In this document: positions 14,422 to 19,498 of the stretch, one piece after another | How positions within the stretch are numbered: the first letter of the stretch is position 1 | Layout: each line of letters starts with the position of its first letter | Assembly: GCA_945882005.1 (NCBI GenBank) | Contig: CAMCWG010000020.1 | Location: 1-19,498 of the forward strand | Direction of reading: 5' to 3' | Length of the DNA: 19,498 bases | Source of the DNA: Bordetella parapertussis | GTDB taxonomy: Bacteria; Pseudomonadota; Gammaproteobacteria; Burkholderiales; Burkholderiaceae_B | Translations under genes and position numbers: made by a program | Notes under the pieces: model-generated | The model's database searches: none | What the model was told of the DNA's origin: nothing | The model's input: only the letters and a program-made list of their open reading frames with translations

Positions 14422-15021
14422 ATGCGCGCCTTCAAAACATACTTCATCGCAGGACTGCTCGTTTGGGCGCCTGTGGTTATTACAGTTTGGGTGCTGAGCG
14501 TGTTGGTCAGCACACTTGAAAGCGTGGTGCCAAGTTTCTTGTCGCCACAAGCGCTGTTTGGACGTGACATTCCAGGTTTTCGCGTGGTCGTTGTCTTGGT
14601 GGTGCTATTTGTCACTGGAATTTTGGCAGCTAACTTTTTAGGGCGTAGCGTCTTGCGGGCCTGGGATAGCATCTTGGGTCGCATTCCTCTTGTGCGCTCG
14701 ATTTACAACTCGGTCAAGCAGGTCAGTGATACCTTGTTGGCGCCCAACGGGCAGGCGTTTCGTCAGGCCGTGTTAGTGGAGTACCCGCGTGCAGGTTGCT
14801 GGTCCATCGGGTTTATGACCGGCACGTCAAGCGGTGAGGTTGCCGACCATTTGGCGGGCGAGTATGTCAGCGTGTTCGTGCCCACGACGCCCAACCCGAC
14901 AGCAGGATTTTTATTGATCGTCCCGCGTAGCGACATCAAACCGCTCAATATGTCGGTGGATGCAGCGCTGAAGTACATTGTTTCCATGGGTGTTGTTGCG
15001 CCAGCCATCCCCAAGCAATAA
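14422..15021 (+). CDS. DUF502 domain-containing membrane protein
   Basis: The 199-residue protein belongs to DUF502 (PF04367), a widespread family of unknown function. Two membrane spans are clear, about residues 7-30 and 54-74. A soluble part follows with the family pattern GRIPLVRSIYNSVKQVSDTL and VFVPTTPNPTAGFLLIVPRSDI. The ATG at 14422 lies 20 bases after the fmdB stop, with only a weak ribosome site, so it depends on the same transcript and perhaps on coupled translation. The link with fmdB and aspS is conserved in related bacteria, but no function follows from it. Confidence 0.9.
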   Translation: MRAFKTYFIAGLLVWAPVVITVWVLSVLVSTLESVVPSFLSPQALFGRDIPGFRVVVVLVVLFVTGILAANFLGRSVLRAWDSILGRIPLVRSIYNSVKQVSDTLLAPNGQAFRQAVLVEYPRAGCWSIGFMTGTSSGEVADHLAGEYVSVFVPTTPNPTAGFLLIVPRSDIKPLNMSVDAALKYIVSMGVVAPAIPKQ

Positions 15022-15089
15022 GTTTGTTGAAGTCTCAGTATCCGATTAATTTTTGTTAGATCTGTCTCGTTCGATCTTTTGGAGTTTGC

Positions 15090-16886
15090 ATGCGTACCTG
15101 CTACACCGGCCAGGTTTGTCGTGACCATCTCGGTCAAACCGTTACCCTCTTTGGCTGGGTACATCGCCGTCGCGATCATGGCGGCGTGATTTTTATCGAC
15201 ATGCGCGATCGCGCAGGCTTGGCGCAGATCGTGTTCGATCCAGATAATGCAGAAGGCTTTGCAATTGCCGAGCGGCTGCGTAACGAATTTTGTATTCGTG
15301 TGACAGGTCTGGTGCGTGAGCGCCCAGCCGGCACTACGAATTCCGATCTCGCCTCGGGTGAGATTGAAATCCTCTGCCGTGAAGTTGAAATTCTGAATCC
15401 ATCGGTTACGCCTCCGTTCCAGCTCGACGACGAGAACTTGTCCGAGACAACACGCCTGACACACCGCGTGCTGGATCTGCGGCGTGGTCAGATGCAGCGC
15501 AACATGATGCTGCGCTACCGCGTCTCGATCGAAGTGCGTAAGTTCCTTGATGACCTTGGCTTCATTGACATCGAAACACCGATGCTCACCAAGAGCACGC
15601 CGGAAGGTGCGCGCGATTACCTCGTGCCCTCGCGCGTCAATGCCGGTGAGTTCTTTGCATTGCCCCAGTCACCCCAGTTGTTCAAGCAGATGTTGATGGT
15701 GTCGGGCTTTGATCGTTACTACCAGATCACTAAGTGCTTCCGCGATGAAGACTTGCGCGCCGATCGTCAGCCTGAATTCACACAGATTGATTGCGAAACA
15801 TCTTTCCTGAACGAAACTGAAATCCGTGCGATTTTCGAATCGATGATTCGCCACGTGTTTAAAGCCGTACAAAATGTTGATCTGGCTGAGACCTTCCCAA
15901 TCATGCCTTACAGCGAAGCCATGCGTTTGTATGGTTCCGATAAGCCCGACCTGCGTGTCAAGCTAGAGTTCACCGACCTGACCGACGTCATGAAAGACGT
16001 CGACTTCAAAGTCTTTGCACAAGCTGCAACGACAGAAGGCAGCCGTGTCGTTGCCCTGCGTGTGCCAGCTGGTGGTTCGATCTCGCGTAGCGAAATCGAC
16101 AACTACACCAAGTTTGTCGCAATCTATGGCGCGAAAGGCTTGGCCTGGATCAAAGTCAACGAAGTGGCCAAGGGGCGCGATGGGTTGCAATCACCTATTG
16201 TGAAGAATTTGCACGATGCTGCGCTGGCAGAGATGATCAAGCGCACGGGCGCACAAGACGGCGATCTGATTTTCTTTGGTGCGGATCGTGCCAAAGTTGT
16301 GAACGATGCGATTGGCGCCTTGCGCGTCAAAATCGGCCACAGTGAATTCGGCCGTGCAAACGGCTTGTTCGACGATGTCTGGAAGCCCTTGTGGGTTGTT
16401 GACTTCCCTATGTTCGAATATGACGAGGAAGCCGATCGCTACGTGGCAGCACACCACCCCTTCACCAGCCCCAAAGATGGTCACGAAGACCTACTCGGCA
16501 CAGACCCCTCAAAGGCGATTGCCAAAGCCTACGACATGGTCTTGAACGGTTGGGAAATCGGTGGCGGTTCTGTCCGTATCCATCGCGAAGAAGTCCAGAG
16601 CAAAGTCTTCCGTGCTCTCAAAATTGATGCTGAAGAAGCCCAACTCAAGTTCGGTTTTCTGCTCGACGCGTTGCAGTATGGTGCGCCTCCTCACGGTGGC
16701 ATCGCCTTCGGTCTCGATCGCATCGTCACGATGATGACCGGTGCTGAATCGATTCGTGACGTGATTGCGTTCCCCAAGACACAGCGTGCGCAATGCTTGT
16801 TGACCCAGGCCCCATCGCCTGTCGACGAGAAGCAATTGCGCGAACTGCATATCCGTTTGCGTCAAGCAGAAATCAAACAGCCTTAA
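15090..16886 (+). CDS. aspS: Aspartate--tRNA(Asp/Asn) ligase, non-discriminating type
   Basis: The 598-residue protein is a bacterial class II AspRS. It has an N-terminal OB-fold anticodon-binding domain (about 1-105), a catalytic core with the QSPQLFKQ loop, motif 2 ([21 protein letters not shown]), an inserted GAD domain (about 300-420) and motif 3 ([13 protein letters not shown]). It charges tRNA-Asp with aspartate. The residues known to separate discriminating from non-discriminating enzymes are His30 (RRRDHGG) and Gly81 (RPAGT), as in the Pseudomonas enzyme that also charges tRNA-Asn. It should therefore make Asp-tRNA-Asn for GatCAB, a prediction from these two positions. GGAG at 15081-15084 fixes ATG 15090. 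A separate promoter in the 68-base gap is not evident. Confidence 0.97.
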   Translation: MRTCYTGQVCRDHLGQTVTLFGWVHRRRDHGGVIFIDMRDRAGLAQIVFDPDNAEGFAIAERLRNEFCIRVTGLVRERPAGTTNSDLASGEIEILCREVEILNPSVTPPFQLDDENLSETTRLTHRVLDLRRGQMQRNMMLRYRVSIEVRKFLDDLGFIDIETPMLTKSTPEGARDYLVPSRVNAGEFFALPQSPQLFKQMLMVSGFDRYYQITKCFRDEDLRADRQPEFTQIDCETSFLNETEIRAIFESMIRHVFKAVQNVDLAETFPIMPYSEAMRLYGSDKPDLRVKLEFTDLTDVMKDVDFKVFAQAATTEGSRVVALRVPAGGSISRSEIDNYTKFVAIYGAKGLAWIKVNEVAKGRDGLQSPIVKNLHDAALAEMIKRTGAQDGDLIFFGADRAKVVNDAIGALRVKIGHSEFGRANGLFDDVWKPLWVVDFPMFEYDEEADRYVAAHHPFTSPKDGHEDLLGTDPSKAIAKAYDMVLNGWEIGGGSVRIHREEVQSKVFRALKIDAEEAQLKFGFLLDALQYGAPPHGGIAFGLDRIVTMMTGAESIRDVIAFPKTQRAQCLLTQAPSPVDEKQLRELHIRLRQAEIKQP

Positions 16887-16927
16887 GCGCACAGGCAGGG
16901 CGGATCTCACGATTCGTCCTGACCCCC

Positions 16928-17803
16928 ATGTCACTCGTTCGTGTCGTCAGCTACAACATTCACAAAGGACGTTCGCTCGCCGGACGCGATTCGATGAGTG
17001 CGCTGCGTCTTGGCCTGCATGGCTTGCGACCTGACTTGTTGTTCTTGCAAGAAGTTCAGGGACGTAACGATAAGAACGCCAGGCTGACTGCACAGCACGA
17101 GTCCCTCGCCGCAGCCCTGCACATGGACTTTGCTTATGGTTGCAACGCCATCCGTAGCACAACCGACCACGGCAACGCCTTGTTGTCACGTCACCCGATT
17201 CTGAATTTTGAGAATCAGGACATCTCTGACCATAAGCTTGAACAACGTGGACTGCTGCACGGTGTGATCGATGTAGGTGGGCGCGAAGTCCATTGTTTCG
17301 TCGTGCATCTGGGTTTGTTTGCGGGGGGGCGAACTCGGCAGATTGAAGTGATGGCCGAGCGCATTAAGCGCATGGTGCCCGAAGGTGCTCCGATGCTGAT
17401 TGCCGGCGACTTCAATGACTGGAAAGATAGACTCGCGCCACTCTTTGTGGAGCAGCTTGGTGTGTACGAAGTGTTCGCTCATGCCCCGCGTACGCAAGGT
17501 GTGTTGCCGCGGTTTAAAGAGTCCATGCATCAGTTACGCGGTGTGTGGCGTGGTGATTCCGCAGAAGAAATCCGTGCAGGTATTTTTCGTCGTCAAAATT
17601 TGCGGATGAATCAGCTCTCAACGCAGGGTGCACAAAGCCCGCTGCCACCACCACGCACCTTTCCGTCAGCGTTTCCCTGGCTGAGGCTCGATCGTATTTA
17701 TCAGCGCGGCTTTGCTGTGCGCAGCGCTAAAGTGTTGCGAGGACGGCCTTGGTCGCAGTTATCGGATCATGCGCCGATTCTTGCAGAGCTCGAGTTGCCG
17801 TAG
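16928..17803 (+). CDS. Endonuclease/exonuclease/phosphatase-fold protein
   Basis: The 291-residue protein has the EEP fold (PF03372) shared by Mg-dependent nucleases, phosphatases and sphingomyelinases. Catalytic and metal residues can be placed: Asn10 (SYNIHKG), Glu42 (LQEVQG), His127 (VVHLGL), Asp161 and Asn163 (AGDFND), and Asp280-His281 (SDHAPI). ATG 16928 fits the family start. A longer frame from 16793 would run inside aspS. It lies 41 bases after aspS and ends 3 bases before the convergent cardiolipin synthase gene. Proteins of this type are often found beside clsB, which suggests a phospholipid-related role, but the substrate is unproven. Confidence 0.88.
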   Translation: MSLVRVVSYNIHKGRSLAGRDSMSALRLGLHGLRPDLLFLQEVQGRNDKNARLTAQHESLAAALHMDFAYGCNAIRSTTDHGNALLSRHPILNFENQDISDHKLEQRGLLHGVIDVGGREVHCFVVHLGLFAGGRTRQIEVMAERIKRMVPEGAPMLIAGDFNDWKDRLAPLFVEQLGVYEVFAHAPRTQGVLPRFKESMHQLRGVWRGDSAEEIRAGIFRRQNLRMNQLSTQGAQSPLPPPRTFPSAFPWLRLDRIYQRGFAVRSAKVLRGRPWSQLSDHAPILAELELP

Positions 17804-17806
17804 CAA

Positions 17807-19111
17807 TTAATACTGCGCGCCTTTACCGGATAGCGCTACACCAACACGCAGCAAGATATAGGCACAAGCGTCGAGCGCGCGTGCGAGTATTGAGCGCTCG
17901 TGATAGAGCGAGGGTTCAACAATCTGGCTGCCTTGCGTGAAGGCTCGCTCAAGGGACTGCGTCAAGGTGGCAGTAAACTCGGCATCATCGATCACAATGT
18001 TTGTTTCGCGCGCGAGTAACAAACTAAATGGATCCAGATTAGATGAGCCCACCACCGACACGCCATCAATCACAGCCACCTTGGCGTGCAAGTAGCTTGG
18101 TAAGTATTCATAGATCTCAATACCGCTTCTTAAAAACTGCTGATAAATCCAGCGCGTCGCGTGATACTGCATGCGGTATTCGATCTTGCCTTGCAACAGC
18201 AAGCGCACGCGCACGCCGCGCGCTGCCGCGTCGATCAAGGCATGACGTAGTTTCAACCCCGGTAAGAAATAGGCATTGGCGATGACAATCTCATGCTGTG
18301 CTGTCGCGATATGCGCAAAATAGGCCGCCTCAATTGCTCGGCGGTAACGAAGATTGTCGCGTAGTACCAGCGCTGCGCGCATCGTGCCGGCATGTGCATG
18401 GGGTAGGCGGTTGCGTGCGTACGCTGCGTGTTTAAAGCGCAGCAGCCTCAGCCGCAAACGACGCACGTGTCGGTGCTTCCATTGTTTAAGTGTGACTGGC
18501 GCTTTGATTGACGCATCGTCGTACAAGGCCTCGTTAGACAAGGGCCAGCCAATTTGCAGCCAGAGCAAATCCTGGGCTCGCATCAGTTCGAGTGCAAGCG
18601 GGCCCGTTAGACGCACGGCATAGTCAAAACGCGGTTCCTTCGGTTCTCGACTTGCGGCCAGCTCCTCCTCAGACAAGCCAGAGTAATCATCTTCGATATT
18701 GATACCGCCAATGAAGGCGAGATGGCTATCCACAAGAGTAGTCTTACGATGCATGCGGCGCAGCCGCAGAAAATCAAAAGACTGATAACTTAAATACTTG
18801 GGTTCAGGCCGGTAAATGCGGCACTGTGCACCAACCGCCCGCAAGATTGATTGGATTGTGCGATCGTCGCGTGCGCTGCCGTATCCATCAAGAACCACGC
18901 GCACTTTCACGCCGCGCTCGGCTGCGCGCTTTAAATGATCGAGCACCTTTACTCCCGCAGCGTCGAGCCGAAAAATATACGTCTCTAGGTGGATGCTGGT
19001 ATGCGCCGCATCAAACGCCTCGCACAGTGCCGGGAAAAGCTCCTGCCCGTTTTCGAGCAAGGTCACGGCATTACCGTCGTGCCAGCGCAAATGAGGATGG
19101 TTGAGCGACAT
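17807..19111 (-). CDS. clsB: Cardiolipin synthase, ClsB type
   Basis: The 434-residue protein is a phospholipase D superfamily member with two HKD motifs: His121-x-Lys123-x4-Asp128 (HRKTTLVD) and His342-x-Lys344-x4-Asp349 (HAKVAVID), each followed by the GG/GS-N segment (FIGGIN, VGSSNLD). ClsB lacks the N-terminal membrane spans of ClsA, and none is seen here; it condenses phosphatidylglycerol with another phospholipid at the inner membrane. ATG 19111 (MSLNHPHLRWHDGN) is preferred over a GTG at 19204, which would run into the upstream gene. There is no clear Shine-Dalgarno, and the gene begins 5 bases after the small coiled-coil gene, so translation may be coupled. Confidence 0.92.
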   Translation of the reverse strand: MSLNHPHLRWHDGNAVTLLENGQELFPALCEAFDAAHTSIHLETYIFRLDAAGVKVLDHLKRAAERGVKVRVVLDGYGSARDDRTIQSILRAVGAQCRIYRPEPKYLSYQSFDFLRLRRMHRKTTLVDSHLAFIGGINIEDDYSGLSEEELAASREPKEPRFDYAVRLTGPLALELMRAQDLLWLQIGWPLSNEALYDDASIKAPVTLKQWKHRHVRRLRLRLLRFKHAAYARNRLPHAHAGTMRAALVLRDNLRYRRAIEAAYFAHIATAQHEIVIANAYFLPGLKLRHALIDAAARGVRVRLLLQGKIEYRMQYHATRWIYQQFLRSGIEIYEYLPSYLHAKVAVIDGVSVVGSSNLDPFSLLLARETNIVIDDAEFTATLTQSLERAFTQGSQIVEPSLYHERSILARALDACAYILLRVGVALSGKGAQY

Positions 19112-19116
19112 GTTGT

Positions 19117-19437
19117 CTAGTTCGTGTGCAATTGCAGATAGATTGATTGAATTGCAGGGATGAGTAAAGTAATGAGAGCCGGGACCATCAGCCCGAGAAC
19201 CCACTTAACCGTGCGCATATCTGACTGCAGTTCTTTGATGGACGAGCCCAAAGTTAGCTCAACGTGATCTATTTTTGCTTCTAGTTTTGTTGTAACGATT
19301 GTCAAGTCAGCTTTCGTTGCAAACGGCTGCATCGAGTCATCGAAGGCATCCTGGATGACAAGAGCTTGAGCCTCAGCTTGGCTTCTAGAAAATCCTGCGG
19401 CTTCAAGGCGCTGGGCGTACTTCAGTGTATTGATCAT
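19117..19437 (-). CDS. Small coiled-coil membrane protein (DUF1640/CCDC90-like)
   Basis: The 106-residue protein begins MINTLKYAQRLEAAGFSRSQAEA, the pattern of DUF1640/CCDC90-like proteins. It continues with a helical region, ATKADLTIVTTKLEAKIDHVEL (about 40-62), likely a coiled coil, and ends with one membrane span (VLGLMVPALITLLIPAIQSIYL). ATG 19437 fits the family beginning; a TTG at 19455 is less likely. No good Shine-Dalgarno is seen. In bacteria such proteins are of unknown function and often occur in mobile or accessory DNA. Here it lies 5 bases before clsB on the same strand, so the two are probably co-transcribed. About 60 bases upstream of it belong to the window edge and contain no other gene. 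Confidence 0.75.
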   Translation of the reverse strand: MINTLKYAQRLEAAGFSRSQAEAQALVIQDAFDDSMQPFATKADLTIVTTKLEAKIDHVELTLGSSIKELQSDMRTVKWVLGLMVPALITLLIPAIQSIYLQLHTN

Positions 19438-19498
19438 ATCGGTGGTGCAATTCAAGGTGGGCGACTACGAGTGAACGTTGGTGGAACAAACACAGTCT

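Noticed and set aside
15059..15079. Small hairpin AGATC...GATCT followed by TTTT before aspS
   Set aside because: A five-base stem is too weak for a terminator and would separate genes that appear to be one operon.
1..19498. CRISPR arrays, tRNA or rRNA genes, insertion sequences, phage genes
   Set aside because: I looked for regularly spaced repeats, terminal inverted repeats, transposase or integrase motifs and tRNA-like folds and saw none.

Overview
The window reads as chromosomal DNA of a betaproteobacterium, most likely Burkholderiales and probably near Alcaligenaceae. This placement is an inference from three things: the fmdB / DUF502 / aspS / endonuclease-like / clsB block on the right, the non-discriminating type of AspRS, and the moderately high GC content. 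I see no tRNA, rRNA, CRISPR array, insertion sequence or phage gene.

Left part (1-3040). A dienelactone hydrolase gene is broken: a twin-arginine leader (125-256) is followed, out of frame, by only the C-terminal half of the enzyme (253-702), and about a third of the protein is missing. A RidA-family protein and a BaiN/HI0933-type flavoprotein (TTG start) follow. Facing them on the minus strand is a two-gene HEPN/nucleotidyltransferase module of HepT-MntA type, whose 3' end overlaps the flavoprotein gene.

Middle part (3122-13766). This is a metabolic region: an IclR regulator with a clear palindromic operator at its own promoter, a free-methionine-(R)-sulfoxide reductase, a GMC oxidoreductase, a ureidoglycolate lyase-like protein, a PF07399 antiporter-like membrane protein joined to an amidase, a strong bidirectional terminator, and then a TRAP transporter. 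The TRAP binding protein is divergent from a fused small-plus-large permease, which is followed by a 3-hydroxyisobutyrate / tartronate semialdehyde dehydrogenase-like gene. Together they could take up and break down a small amide- or ureide-containing organic acid. The substrate cannot be read from sequence, and this is the best candidate here for an undescribed pathway.

Right part (13952-19437). The genes are housekeeping: a FmdB zinc-ribbon protein with a Ser/Ala-rich tail, a DUF502 membrane protein, AspRS of the type that also charges tRNA-Asn, an endonuclease/exonuclease/phosphatase-fold protein, and on the opposite strand cardiolipin synthase ClsB preceded by a small coiled-coil membrane protein.

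I did not find a clearly new defence or mobile system. The HepT-MntA pair is a known toxin-antitoxin type. The more interesting leads are the broken hydrolase, the IclR operator, and the unassigned TRAP/amidase/antiporter catabolic region.
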